From a virus: 21,080 bases of DNA. A program made the translations under genes and the position numbers. The notes under the pieces were generated by a model. It saw only the letters and a list, made by a program, of their open reading frames with translations, was not told the origin of the DNA and did no database searches. Positions within the stretch are counted from its first letter, which is position 1. Every line of letters starts with the position of its first letter. The stretch is from positions 1 to 21,080 of the IMG/VR virus record IMGVR_UViG_3300027847_000730; one strand, 5' to 3'. This document shows, piece by piece, positions 11,773-20,729 of this stretch.

Positions 11773-13581
11773 ATGAAGAATACTTGTGTATTTGATATTG
11801 AAACAAATGGCCTTGATGAGAACCTTACAAAAGTACATTGTATGGTACTCTTTGATATGGAATCTGAACAGTATTTCAAGTATGGTCCAAATATAGGTAA
11901 CCTACAAATCGGACTTAATCGACTAGATTCTTATTCAACAATTGTTGGACACAACATAATCAGATTTGACATTCCAGCAATGACAAAGATTTTAGGATGG
12001 AAACCAAAAGTTTCACAAGAAATACTTGATACTCTTGTACTGAGTCGTCTGGTTTTTCCAGACAGAAAGTCAAAAGACTTTAAGAAAAATAAAGTTTCAT
12101 CCGATCAGATGGGACGACACACCTTGAAATCATGGGGTCAAAGACTTGGTTTTGAAAAGGGTCTCTTTCTAAGATCAAAGGAAGTTGGTCAATCCGACTT
12201 TACCGACTTTGATTCTTATTCAGATAACATGCTAGAATACTGTAGAAGAGATGTACAACTAACAGTAATGCTTTTTAATCACTTAAAGAAAGCAAACTTT
12301 TCTAAGGAATCAATAAATCTTGAACACGAAATCTTCAAGATTTGTAATAAGCAGGAACAAGATGGATTTCCTTTTGATGCAATAAAAGCATCTCAATTTT
12401 ATGCAGTTCTCTGTGAACACAGAAAGCTACTTCAAACCGAACTAAAGAATAAATTTGGTTCATGGATGGAACCCTCTGGAGAAGTGTTTACTCCAAAAGT
12501 AAACAATAAGAAACTCGGCTACAAAAAAGGAATGCCATTTCAAAGGTTGAAACTGGTAGAGTTTAATCCTAATTCAAGACAACATATTGCAAAGAGGCTA
12601 ACTGCTATACATGGCTGGCAACCAAAAGAAGTAACACCAACCGGTGAACCAAAAATTGATGAAGCAGTCTTAGAGAAGTTAAAATATCCAGAAGCAAAGC
12701 TAATGGCAGAAGCTCTAAGAATAAACAAAATGATAGGACAACTTTCGGAAGGAAAATATGGTTGGTTATCTCTCGAAAAAGAGAACAGACTTCATGGAGC
12801 AGTACACACAATGGGTACAATCGCTAGTCGATGCTCTCACACGCACCCTAACCTTGGTCAAGTTCCGAGTGTCAAAACACCCTTTGGGAAAGAGTGTAGA
12901 CAATTGTTTACTGCACCCAAGGGATTCGATCTCATGGGATGTGATGTGTCTGGGCTGGAAGCTAGGGTTCTCGCTCATTATCTTGCTAGGTTTGACAACG
13001 GCTCATTTAGTAATACGCTTCTTAAAGGAGACATACATAGTGCTAATCAAAAAGCCCTTGGTTTGGATAATAGAGACCAAGCAAAAACTTTCTTGTATGC
13101 TCTCTGTTATGGTGCAGGAAATGTCAAACTCGGTCAAATTGTTGGTAAAGGAGCACAAGAAGGACAACGATTAAAAGATAGGTTCTTTAAGTCAATGCCA
13201 GCATTTAAGAAACTTAGAGATGCAGTTGCTTTGAGAGGAGAATCTGGGTATCTAACAGGACTTGATGGACGTATGGTTCCTGTTAGAAGCGAACATGCCA
13301 GCCTCAACACTCTGTGTCAGTCGGCTGGTGCTATTATTTGTAAGCGTTGGGTTGTGGTCTTTCACAATCTTTTAAAGGCAAGAGGATTTGTTGAAGATAA
13401 AGATTATCAGCAGGTTGCTTTTGTTCATGATGAAATTCAAGTTCTTGTAAAAGAAGGAAAAGGAGACGAAATTGGAAAAATTGCTGTACAAGCTATTGAG
13501 CAAGCAGGAACCGAGTACAATCTCAGAATACCACTTACCGGAGAGTACAAACTTGGTCAATCTTGGGCTGAAACCCACTAA
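11773..13581 (+). CDS. DNA polymerase, family A with 3'-5' exonuclease (T7 gp5-like)
   Basis: Exonuclease residues: Asp8 and Glu10 (FDIETNG), Asp66 (HNIIRFD), Asp160 (YCRRD). Polymerase motifs: A with Asp391 (GCDVSGLEARVLAHY), B/O-helix KTFLYALCYGAG with Lys438 and Tyr442, C with His552-Asp553-Glu554 (VHDEIQV). Tyr442 sits at the position of E. coli Pol I 762. At 602 aa it is about 100 shorter than T7 gp5 (704). Part of the loss is in the thumb, where T7 has its thioredoxin-binding loop. The ribosome-binding site AAGGAGAAAACAAATG is strong. Confidence 0.98.
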   Translation: MKNTCVFDIETNGLDENLTKVHCMVLFDMESEQYFKYGPNIGNLQIGLNRLDSYSTIVGHNIIRFDIPAMTKILGWKPKVSQEILDTLVLSRLVFPDRKSKDFKKNKVSSDQMGRHTLKSWGQRLGFEKGLFLRSKEVGQSDFTDFDSYSDNMLEYCRRDVQLTVMLFNHLKKANFSKESINLEHEIFKICNKQEQDGFPFDAIKASQFYAVLCEHRKLLQTELKNKFGSWMEPSGEVFTPKVNNKKLGYKKGMPFQRLKLVEFNPNSRQHIAKRLTAIHGWQPKEVTPTGEPKIDEAVLEKLKYPEAKLMAEALRINKMIGQLSEGKYGWLSLEKENRLHGAVHTMGTIASRCSHTHPNLGQVPSVKTPFGKECRQLFTAPKGFDLMGCDVSGLEARVLAHYLARFDNGSFSNTLLKGDIHSANQKALGLDNRDQAKTFLYALCYGAGNVKLGQIVGKGAQEGQRLKDRFFKSMPAFKKLRDAVALRGESGYLTGLDGRMVPVRSEHASLNTLCQSAGAIICKRWVVVFHNLLKARGFVEDKDYQQVAFVHDEIQVLVKEGKGDEIGKIAVQAIEQAGTEYNLRIPLTGEYKLGQSWAETH

Positions 13582-13588
13582 TAAACGA

Positions 13589-13639
13589 GGCCATGCCCCT
13601 ATAGGGTACTTATAGGGAATGGCCCTTTAACCGTAAAGG
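13589..13639 (+). promoter_or_regulatory. tandem hairpins over the exonuclease ribosome-binding site
   Basis: A large hairpin pairs GGCCAT (13589-13594) with ATGGCC (13619-13624) and CCCTATA (13597-13603) with TATAGGG (13611-13617), with a small internal loop. Right after it, CCTTTA-ACCG-TAAAGG (13624-13639) forms a second stem that includes the AAGGA ribosome-binding site. The stretch also contains CTATAGGG, the core of the T7 late promoter. It could be a phage promoter, an RNA-processing site or a translation control; only the structure is seen directly. Confidence 0.6.
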
Positions 13640-13643
13640 AAAT

Positions 13644-14405
13644 ATGAAGAAAGACGGTTCTTTGGTAGAGCAACTCCTGATTGATGGAGATATTCTGGTC
13701 TACAAAAACTGTTGTGCAGTTGAAACAGAAATTGATTGGGGAGATGATTTCTGGACTCTTCACAGTGATCTAAAATCAGTTAAGCAACTAATTGATCAAG
13801 AAGTCTTGTCACTCTTAAACAAGACAGGAGCAAAAGAAGCCTCTATTCTGTTTTCTAGTAAACACAACTTCAGAAAGAAGGTGATGGATACTTATAAAGC
13901 ACATAGAGCAGGTACTCGAAAACCAATGGTTTTTAATGAAGCAAAAAACTATTGCAGAGAAAAATGGAATGCGTTTGAATCTAAGTGGCTTGAAGCCGAT
14001 GATCTTCTTGGTGTTAAGAACACACTTTGGCCTGAACTATGCTGTATTGTAAGTGCAGATAAAGACTTACTGACAGTTCCGGGTAATCATTGGGATCAGA
14101 AAGCAAACATAATGTATTGGATTGACGAAGACACTGCAAACTACAATTTCTATATGCAGACACTTACAGGTGATCCTACAGATGGATACAAAGGATGTCC
14201 CGGTATTGGACCAACAAAAGCAGAACGTATTCTGAATAAAGCAAAAGAAGAAAAGATTCCTCTATGGAATGCAGTTCTAGAAACATATAATAAATCTGCT
14301 CTTGACAAAGAGTTTGCACTAACCCAAGCAAGAATGGCATACATTCTGAGAAAAGAACAGTGGAAAGGACTAAATGAATACCCAAAAATGTGGAAACCGG
14401 TATGA
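13644..14405 (+). CDS. 5'-3' exonuclease, FEN/PIN type (T7 gp6-like)
   Basis: Acidic metal-binding residues of the FEN family are visible: Asp14/Asp16 (LLIDGDILV), Glu117-Ala-Asp119-Asp120 (LEADDLL), Asp139/Asp141 (SADKDL), Asp177/Asp180 (GDPTDGYKG), followed by the helix-turn-helix [14 protein letters not shown]. In T7 the equivalent enzyme removes RNA primers and degrades host DNA. Length 253 aa (T7 gp6 is 300). It starts behind TAAAGGAAAT, part of a hairpin. Its stop overlaps the next start as ATGA. Confidence 0.95.
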   Translation: MKKDGSLVEQLLIDGDILVYKNCCAVETEIDWGDDFWTLHSDLKSVKQLIDQEVLSLLNKTGAKEASILFSSKHNFRKKVMDTYKAHRAGTRKPMVFNEAKNYCREKWNAFESKWLEADDLLGVKNTLWPELCCIVSADKDLLTVPGNHWDQKANIMYWIDEDTANYNFYMQTLTGDPTDGYKGCPGIGPTKAERILNKAKEEKIPLWNAVLETYNKSALDKEFALTQARMAYILRKEQWKGLNEYPKMWKPV

Positions 14406-14965
14406 CTAAACGCCTTTCCATCAAACAAAAACTGCAACTTGAAAACTACAAAAGGACAAAGAAAATGGGACATTATGCAGAACAATATGAACAAAGTAAT
14501 CTTGATTTTGAAGAACCAGAGGAAATTGGTGACCTAAAAAAGCAATTTGAAGGAACAGCGTTTGGCCAAAACACTAAAGGAGACTCGTTTAAAGTACATA
14601 CAAGTCGTGTAATCACAGAGGAACCAGAGTTGACCTTTAATCATTATCAGTATAGAGCAAGACAAACTGCGTTGTACCCAAAAGAACGAGCACTTGAGTA
14701 TTTGTCTTGTGGATTAGCAGGAGAAGTTGGAGAATTGTGTGGAAAGATTGCAAAGTATTATAGAGAAGATGATCCTGATAAATTGAATGCACTTGTAAAA
14801 GTACAAGCAGGTCTAAAGGCAGAAATTGGAGACATTCTTTGGTTTCTTGCAGAACTATCAACTATGCTAGACTCAAAGTTTGGTGTGATTGCACAAAGTA
14901 ACCTTGATAAACTACAGGATCGTAAAATGCGTGGAACCTTAAAAGGAAATGGAGATTCTAGGTGA
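14402..14965 (+). CDS. MazG-like nucleotide pyrophosphohydrolase with N-terminal extension
   Basis: The C-terminal half carries the MazG metal motif: Glu108 and Glu111 (GEVGELCGK) and Glu141 and Asp144 ([13 protein letters not shown]), ending with a conserved-looking [16 protein letters not shown]. MazG enzymes hydrolyse NTPs or related nucleotides to monophosphates. The first 75 residues are not MazG and are charged and helical. ATG 14402 is chosen (ATGA overlap with the exonuclease stop); GTG 14390 would add four residues. The stop overlaps the reductase start as GTGA, so the pair is probably co-translated. Confidence 0.88.
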   Translation: MTKRLSIKQKLQLENYKRTKKMGHYAEQYEQSNLDFEEPEEIGDLKKQFEGTAFGQNTKGDSFKVHTSRVITEEPELTFNHYQYRARQTALYPKERALEYLSCGLAGEVGELCGKIAKYYREDDPDKLNALVKVQAGLKAEIGDILWFLAELSTMLDSKFGVIAQSNLDKLQDRKMRGTLKGNGDSR

Positions 14966-16851
14966 AATCAAAAGAATTACCAACCCAGTACCAACAGTTT
15001 ATTCATCTCTCACGATATTCTAGATGGAACTATAAAAACAAGAGAAGAGAAACATGGGAAGAAACAGTAAATCGGTACTTTCAGTTTTTCGGAGAAAAAT
15101 TATCTATAGACTTTCAAAAGGATTTACCAGACTTGGTAAAGGCAGTTCTGGAGTTGGATGTAATGCCATCCATGCGTTGCCTTATGACTGCTGGTCCTGC
15201 ACTTGAAAAAGAGAATGTAGCCGGTTACAATTGTTCTTATGTGAAGATTGATTCACCAAAATCCTTTGATGAAATTCTCTACATTCTTATGAATGGAACA
15301 GGAGTTGGATTCAGCGTTGAAGAGAAGTATACTAACTCCCTTCCTATTGTTCCAGAAATGCTTCACAATAGTGATACAAAGATCACTGTAAGAGATTCAA
15401 AGCTAGGTTGGGCAAAAGCATTGAAGGACTTGCTGGCCCTTCTCTATGCAGGAGTAATTCCAGAGTGGGATGTGTCAAATGTTAGACCTGCCGGTTCTAT
15501 TCTAAAAACTTTTGGAGGAAGAGCATCGGGTCCAGAACCTCTTGTAGCATTGTTTGTTTTTGTTATAAAGACATTCAAGAACTCTCTTGGAAGACGACTA
15601 CGACCAATTGAATGTCATGATCTTGTCTGTAAGATTGCAGAAATAGTTGTTGTTGGAGGAGTACGCAGGTCTGCATTGATCTCACTTAGCGATCTTGGTG
15701 ACATCTCAATGAGACAGGCCAAAAGTGGACGTTGGTGGGATGAACATCCTCATCGTGCTCTTGCAAACAACTCTGCAAACTATCATGCAAAGCCGGATAC
15801 AGGAACCTTTCTGAATGAGTGGGCTTCTCTCTACAAAAGTAAGTCTGGAGAACGTGGAATCTTTTCTTCATCTGCTGCAAAGAAACAAGTAGAAAAGTTA
15901 GGTTCACGAAGAGAACCCTTGGATGACTTTGGTACAAATCCATGTTCTGAAATAATTCTTAGAAGTAGAGAGTTCTGTAATCTTTCTGAGGTTGTCATAC
16001 GAAGTGAGGATAGTGAAAAATCTTTAAAGAAAAAGATTGAGTTAGCAACCATTCTTGGAACAATGCAAAGCACACTAACTTCATTTAAGTATCTTGGTTC
16101 AGAATGGAAAAAGAACTGTGAAGAAGAACGATTGCTTGGTGTGTCACTAACCGGAATAATGGATAATGAGATAACTGCATATCCATCTCCTGCATTGTTG
16201 ACTTCTCTAAAAGAAGTTGCAATTCAAACAAACAAGAAGTGGTCCTTGAAACTAGGAATTCCTTCTTCAAGTGCAATTACCTGTATTAAACCATCAGGAA
16301 CGGTAAGTCAACTTGTAGATTCAAGCAGTGGTATTCATGCAAGACATGCACCCTACTATATCCGTAGAGTACGAATGGATATTAAAGACCCTCTCTGTAC
16401 TTTTATGATAGAAAAGAACTTTACTAGTGAACCAGATGTACTGAATCCTAGTAATATTGTATTTTCTTTTCCACAGAAAAGTCCAGAAGAAGCAACTCAT
16501 AGAGGAGAATTATCGGCCCTAGAACAATTGGATTTGTGGAGTCAGTATTCTCGTCACTTTTGTGAACATAAACCATCATGTACTATTTCAGTAAAAGAAG
16601 AGGAATGGGTAGATGTTGGTGCATGGGTCTATGAGAATTTCGATAGTATTTCTGGTATCTCATTTCTTCCTTATACAGATCATGTGTACGCTCAGGCACC
16701 TTATGAAGAGTGCACTATCCAACAGTACCTTGATTTAGAAAGTAGGATACCAGAAATTGACTGGAAAGAGTTGACTCTCTTTGAGAAAGAAGATTACACA
16801 ATTGCATCTCAAGAACTTGCCTGTACCGGCAACTCTTGTGAGATAATATAA
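14962..16851 (+). CDS. nrdJ: adenosylcobalamin-dependent ribonucleotide reductase, monomeric class II
   Basis: It reduces ribonucleotides to deoxyribonucleotides using coenzyme B12 supplied by the host. The key residues of Lactobacillus leichmannii RTPR are present with exact spacing: Cys91 (GYNCSYVKID, RTPR C119), Cys328, Glu330 and Cys339 (NPCSEI...EFCN, RTPR C408/E410/C419), and the C-terminal redox pair Cys621/Cys626 (ACTGNSC, RTPR C731/C736). The TCIKPSGTVSQL loop is also typical. At 629 aa it is about 110 shorter than RTPR. The start is GTG, overlapping the MazG stop, with GGAG seven bases upstream. Confidence 0.96.
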   Translation: MKSKELPTQYQQFIHLSRYSRWNYKNKRRETWEETVNRYFQFFGEKLSIDFQKDLPDLVKAVLELDVMPSMRCLMTAGPALEKENVAGYNCSYVKIDSPKSFDEILYILMNGTGVGFSVEEKYTNSLPIVPEMLHNSDTKITVRDSKLGWAKALKDLLALLYAGVIPEWDVSNVRPAGSILKTFGGRASGPEPLVALFVFVIKTFKNSLGRRLRPIECHDLVCKIAEIVVVGGVRRSALISLSDLGDISMRQAKSGRWWDEHPHRALANNSANYHAKPDTGTFLNEWASLYKSKSGERGIFSSSAAKKQVEKLGSRREPLDDFGTNPCSEIILRSREFCNLSEVVIRSEDSEKSLKKKIELATILGTMQSTLTSFKYLGSEWKKNCEEERLLGVSLTGIMDNEITAYPSPALLTSLKEVAIQTNKKWSLKLGIPSSSAITCIKPSGTVSQLVDSSSGIHARHAPYYIRRVRMDIKDPLCTFMIEKNFTSEPDVLNPSNIVFSFPQKSPEEATHRGELSALEQLDLWSQYSRHFCEHKPSCTISVKEEEWVDVGAWVYENFDSISGISFLPYTDHVYAQAPYEECTIQQYLDLESRIPEIDWKELTLFEKEDYTIASQELACTGNSCEII

Positions 16852-16874
16852 CGCCATTTATGGACTAGAACATT

Positions 16875-17051
16875 ATGATTACACAAGAATTACTTTACTA
16901 TTTGGATGAGTATTATCCAGATCGACTCCCACAAGGAGACCTTAATAGTGCTCAGTTATCCTTTTTACAGGGTCAACAGAGTGTAATACAAAGATTGAAA
17001 CAACTTTTCGAGGAACAACATGGGGTCATCAGCAACGATGCCATCAGTTAA
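16875..17051 (+). CDS. unknown small protein, 58 aa
   Basis: A short frame between the reductase and the structural genes. It begins MITQELLYYLDEYYPDRLPQ and continues with a Gln-rich helical segment. It overlaps the next gene by 32 bp. The ribosome-binding site is weak. The position fits small T7 genes before gene 8, but I do not recognise the sequence. Confidence 0.62.
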   Translation: MITQELLYYLDEYYPDRLPQGDLNSAQLSFLQGQQSVIQRLKQLFEEQHGVISNDAIS

Positions 17052-17250
17052 AATGCCTCCTCCACCTCCTCCTCCTGCACCAATGGATACTCCAGAAATT
17101 GCAGAAGCAGAGTTGGACATAGAAAATGAGGAAAGGGCCGGTATTCGAGAAAAAGCTACCGGCTCAAAAAGAAAGTATCGTAAAAGAACAAGTAAAGGTG
17201 GAACCGGTAGAAGCAGCAAGTACAAGGGTGGCGGTCTAAATGCCCCCTAG
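17020..17250 (+). CDS. proline-rich, basic-tailed protein, possible virion/tail protein (gp7.3-like)
   Basis: Starts at ATG 17020 behind CGAGGA. Layout: a run of prolines (residues about 13-20), an acidic helix (EIAEAELDIENEE), then a Lys/Arg/Gly/Ser-rich tail ending KYKGGGLNAP. The position before the portal and the basic Gly-rich end resemble T7 gp7.3 (SSGGGINI end), a small tail-associated virion protein. The similarity is only in composition and ending. Confidence 0.75.
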   Translation: MGSSATMPSVKMPPPPPPPAPMDTPEIAEAELDIENEERAGIREKATGSKRKYRKRTSKGGTGRSSKYKGGGLNAP

Positions 17251-17650
17251 AACCTCTCCTTTTGATATTGATATACGAGAAATTAAAACCCAACAAGAGT
17301 ATCAGGCAGTTCTAGCCGCAGGAAAAGAGGATTGTGATGGGTATCCTATTTTTCCAACTCATGTTGTTCTTAAAAATGGTAAGATAGCAGGTGCCTTTTG
17401 CACTTGGTCACCAACGGTCTACTGGTGGATGCACTCGAAATTGATCAAGACACTTGATTCATTTGCTATCTTTCAAACTCTGGATACACTAATGAATGTC
17501 CGAGGTACTCCTACTTATGTGATGCCTTGTGAACCTGAATCACCCTACTATAAAATGTTATCAAATAAACTAGATCACCTACCTTCCGTAGGTGGCAACG
17601 ACTTCCGAATTTTCATAAACACGAAAGGAGACAAATGGGAGGAGCAGTAA
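17240..17650 (+). CDS. unknown protein of the structural cluster, 136 aa
   Basis: It overlaps both neighbours by 11 and 16 bp. A folded domain is suggested: FPTHVVLKNGKIAGAFCTW, then Trp-rich PTVYWWMHSK, then a helical stretch and YVMPCEPESPYYKMLSNKL before FRIFINTKG. The layout (strand-helix ending with 'PYYKML..KLG'-like text) weakly recalls acetyltransferase-like phage proteins, but the usual acetyl-CoA motif is not evident. Function unknown. Confidence 0.78.
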   Translation: MPPRTSPFDIDIREIKTQQEYQAVLAAGKEDCDGYPIFPTHVVLKNGKIAGAFCTWSPTVYWWMHSKLIKTLDSFAIFQTLDTLMNVRGTPTYVMPCEPESPYYKMLSNKLDHLPSVGGNDFRIFINTKGDKWEEQ

Positions 17651-18138
17651 AAAAAGCAGTACAGAAGCCTTTTGAATCAGCAGCATCAGCAGTACATACG
17701 AATTTAGCTAATGTTCGAGACACTGTAGAAACTAACCGATCTTCGGTTCAAGCCGGTATTGAAAATGCAAAAGCAGCAGCACACACTAATTGGCAAAATA
17801 CTGTGGCTGCGTCACAAACCAATCTTAATAAAATTGGTGATACCACAATGCAAAATTTGGGTAACGCAAATATGACGGCTTCAGGTAATCTAGGTGCAGG
17901 AATGGATGAATTTACTTCAACACTAGATACTAATATGAAGAACTTGCCGTGGATGCCAGATTCAGGTGGTGGAGGTGGCGATAATCCAGTCGTAGCCGCA
18001 AATTACTCTAATCAGAAAAGTAAGACCGGAAAAGGCGGTTCTGGAGGGAACAAATCTGGTGTACTGGCTGGAGGAGAAAAGGTAAAAAGAAATCAAGGAA
18101 AACGAGCACTTTACGCAACCAAAAACAAAGCTAAATAA
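17635..18138 (+). CDS. low-complexity Ala/Asn/Gly-rich protein, possible small virion protein (gp6.7/7.3-like)
   Basis: Strong ribosome-binding site AAAGGAGACAAATG. The N-terminus MGGAVKKAVQKPFES resembles the start of T7 gp7.3 (MGKKVKKAVKK). The middle has helical repeats with recurring T-N motifs (VHTNLANVRDTVETN, AHTNWQNTVAASQTN), then a Gly-rich linker and a basic tail. Size 167 aa, longer than T7 gp7.3. A virion or tail role is inferred from position and composition. Confidence 0.8.
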   Translation: MGGAVKKAVQKPFESAASAVHTNLANVRDTVETNRSSVQAGIENAKAAAHTNWQNTVAASQTNLNKIGDTTMQNLGNANMTASGNLGAGMDEFTSTLDTNMKNLPWMPDSGGGGGDNPVVAANYSNQKSKTGKGGSGGNKSGVLAGGEKVKRNQGKRALYATKNKAK

Positions 18139-18145
18139 GGATTGC

Positions 18146-19783
18146 ATGGAAGATGAGAATGCCATAGGTTCCTCAAATCAAGTATCGAGTATGTATGATG
18201 CTCTACTAGGAGAACGAGAAACCTATGTACAAAGAGCAAGAGAATGTGCAAAAGTAACAATACCTAGTTTAGTACCTCCAGAGGGTTCTACTTATGCAAG
18301 TGTATTCCAAACTCCATTTCAATCGGTTGGTGCAAGAGGTGTAAACAATCTTGCAAGCAAACTTCTTCTTACTCTTCTTCCTCCAAATTCTCCGTTTTTT
18401 AGACTTACCATAGATGACTTTGATATAGAAGAACTGGTTGGTCCTGATCAAAGGGGTCCAGTAGAAGAGGGATTTGCTAAGATAGAACGTGCTGCAATGG
18501 CACAGATAGAATCTTCTGCATATCGGGTTCCAGTCTTTGAAGCACTAAAGCATCTAATTGTAACCGGTAATTGCCTTCTTTATCTTCCGGATACTGGAGG
18601 GATGCGGGTGTTTCACTTGGATCGTTATGTAATAAAGAGAGACCCAATGGGTAACATGATCTACATGATTACCAAAGAGTCTCTTTCAGCAAAGTCACTT
18701 ACACCTGAAGCACGAGAAGTTCTTGGGCTACCAAGTCCAGAAGAACTTAGTACTGAATCTACCGACAAACCCTATAACCTATTTACGTATGTATGTGACA
18801 AGGGTAAGTACTGGCATGTACACCAAGAAGTTAATAAAACAGTAATTCCAGAATCCTTTGGAAAATACCCAAAGGACAAGAATCCCTTTATTCCACTTAG
18901 GTTTTCTAGAGTTGATGGAGAATCTTATGGAAGAGGTCTGGTAGAAGAATATCTGGGTGACCTAAAATCTCTTGAATCGCTAACTCAAGCAATTGTAGAA
19001 GGATCAGCAGCAGCAGCAAAAGTTCTCTTTCTGGTAAGACCAAATGGAACCACAAAAATCAGCACCTTGGCAAAGTCTCCTTCTGGAGCAATTGTTCAAG
19101 GAGATGCAAATGATGTTTCAACACTTCAACTAGAAAAATATAATGACTTCCGAATTGCACTTGACACAATCACACAAATTCGGGATCGTCTTGCATTTGC
19201 TTTTCTTCTGAATAGTTCAGTACAACGAAATGCTGAACGAGTAACTGCTGAAGAAGTACGCTTTATGGCACAAGAACTTGAGTCTGCACTTGGTGGTGTT
19301 TACTCAGTACTGTCCCAAGAGTTTCAAGTTCCTTTGGTTAATCTTCTTCTTCAGAAGTTGGTTAAAGAAAAGAAGATGCCTAAGTTTCCAAAAGATAAAA
19401 TCAAACCTCAGATTGTTACCGGAATTGAAGCACTTGGTCGTGGACAAGACTTAAATAAACTTGCTCAATTCTTGGAATATCTGGCACCTCTTGGTCCTGA
19501 AGCAATCATGAATAACCTGAATCTTGATGATTACATTGATCGTCTTGGTGCTTCACTTGGCATTGATACAGGAGGACTGATTAAGTCACAAGAACAGAAG
19601 CAACAAGAACAAATGGCTCGACAACAACAACAAGAACAAATGGCCCAACAAGCAATGATGCAAGATGTGGTTAAAGGAGCAACTCCTCAACTAGCAAAAG
19701 GTATCACAGAAGCCGGTGCTCAAAATCCTGAAATGGTTCAGGAATTGACCCAACAAATGATGGGCAGTTTAAACGCAAACTAA
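18146..19783 (+). CDS. head-tail connector / portal protein (T7 gp8-like)
   Basis: At 545 aa it matches T7 gp8 (536) in size and position before scaffold and capsid. Portal-like features: N-terminal YDALLGERETYVQRARECAK, FQSVGARGVNNLASKLLLTLLPPNSPFFRL, then NCLLYLP, SYGRGLVEEYLGDLKSLESL, and a C-terminal AERVTAEEVRFMAQELESALGGVYS. The end is Gln/Met-rich. It forms the dodecameric ring through which DNA enters and leaves. ATG follows AAGGATTGC. Confidence 0.96.
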   Translation: MEDENAIGSSNQVSSMYDALLGERETYVQRARECAKVTIPSLVPPEGSTYASVFQTPFQSVGARGVNNLASKLLLTLLPPNSPFFRLTIDDFDIEELVGPDQRGPVEEGFAKIERAAMAQIESSAYRVPVFEALKHLIVTGNCLLYLPDTGGMRVFHLDRYVIKRDPMGNMIYMITKESLSAKSLTPEAREVLGLPSPEELSTESTDKPYNLFTYVCDKGKYWHVHQEVNKTVIPESFGKYPKDKNPFIPLRFSRVDGESYGRGLVEEYLGDLKSLESLTQAIVEGSAAAAKVLFLVRPNGTTKISTLAKSPSGAIVQGDANDVSTLQLEKYNDFRIALDTITQIRDRLAFAFLLNSSVQRNAERVTAEEVRFMAQELESALGGVYSVLSQEFQVPLVNLLLQKLVKEKKMPKFPKDKIKPQIVTGIEALGRGQDLNKLAQFLEYLAPLGPEAIMNNLNLDDYIDRLGASLGIDTGGLIKSQEQKQQEQMARQQQQEQMAQQAMMQDVVKGATPQLAKGITEAGAQNPEMVQELTQQMMGSLNAN

Positions 19784-19784
19784 A

Positions 19785-20618
19785 ATGGAAGAAATACAAT
19801 CTTTTCAAGGAGAAGGAGTAAATCAAGCAGGTTCACCTGAACACATCAATGAGATGCTTGCAAAAGTTGATGCACCAATTGATACTCATGATGCAGGTCT
19901 TGTAAAACAAGATACTCCAGTAACTTCAGAAGGAAGACCGGTCTGGCTTCCAGATAAGTTTGATTCTCCAGAAGAAATGGCAAGAGCATATTCTCAGCTA
20001 GAACAGAAATTTAGTTCAAGTAATGAACAACTTCAAGAGATCGAAAATACTGCACAACTAGAACAGCAGACAGCAGAGATTCAAGATACATCTGCACCAG
20101 AAGTTGCTCAACTGTTAGATAATAATGGTCTTGACTTCAGTGTCTTTCAACAAGAATATAACCAAACCGGAACTCTTTCTAAGGATGCTTATGAAGCACT
20201 CGAAGAAGCAGGTCTAGGTCCGGAAGTGGTCAACACTTGGATTCAAGGACAAGAGGCAGTTGCAGATCAACAGGTAAACAACATTTATGATATGGTTGGT
20301 GGTCAGGAATCTTATAATGAGATGATGGAGTGGGCTAACGATAATCTTGAACCTTGGGAAGTTGATGCCTACAATAGTCAGATTGGAAATCTTGATCCTA
20401 ACTCTCAGTTTGCAGTCTCTGGACTTCAAGCTCGATACATGAACTCAATTGGTAATCAGGCACCAACACTCTATCAAGGAGAACGTGCTTCTAGCGAAAT
20501 GCCAAAATATGAATCACTCGCAGAACTAACGACTGCAATGGGTGATCCACGATATGCTGCTGATCCTGCATTCAGGAGAACAGTAGAAAATAAGTTGAAT
20601 AATTCAGCTTTATTTTAG
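19785..20618 (+). CDS. capsid assembly / scaffolding protein (T7 gp9-like)
   Basis: It begins one base after the portal stop. The 277-aa product is acidic and Gln/Glu-rich, with predicted helices through the middle (MARAYSQLEQKFSSSNEQL), and ends with a conserved-looking ADPAFRRTVENKLNNSALF segment. This matches T7 gp9 (307 aa) in composition and position; scaffolding proteins guide prohead assembly and then leave. Confidence 0.92.
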   Translation: MEEIQSFQGEGVNQAGSPEHINEMLAKVDAPIDTHDAGLVKQDTPVTSEGRPVWLPDKFDSPEEMARAYSQLEQKFSSSNEQLQEIENTAQLEQQTAEIQDTSAPEVAQLLDNNGLDFSVFQQEYNQTGTLSKDAYEALEEAGLGPEVVNTWIQGQEAVADQQVNNIYDMVGGQESYNEMMEWANDNLEPWEVDAYNSQIGNLDPNSQFAVSGLQARYMNSIGNQAPTLYQGERASSEMPKYESLAELTTAMGDPRYAADPAFRRTVENKLNNSALF

Positions 20619-20729
20619 GAAGAAGAGAACATCAAGTAGAACGTAGCCCTATGCGTGGGATAACTTGTTTGAGACTGGTATTATTCTCTTTTAAGAAAAT
20701 AACATTCACTTTTAAATAAGGAAAAACAA
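20619..20729 (+). promoter_or_regulatory. gap before the capsid gene with weak inverted repeats
   Basis: The leader holds AAGAGAA pairing at a distance with TTCTCTT, enclosing smaller AAGT/ACTT and CCC/GGG pairs. T7-like phages usually place a strong phage promoter here; I could not identify one with confidence. The ribosome-binding site is AAGGAAAAACAAATG. Confidence 0.4.

Noticed and set aside
12758-13174. 138-aa + strand frame inside the DNA polymerase gene
   Set aside because: It overlaps polymerase motifs A and B in another frame and has no independent support.
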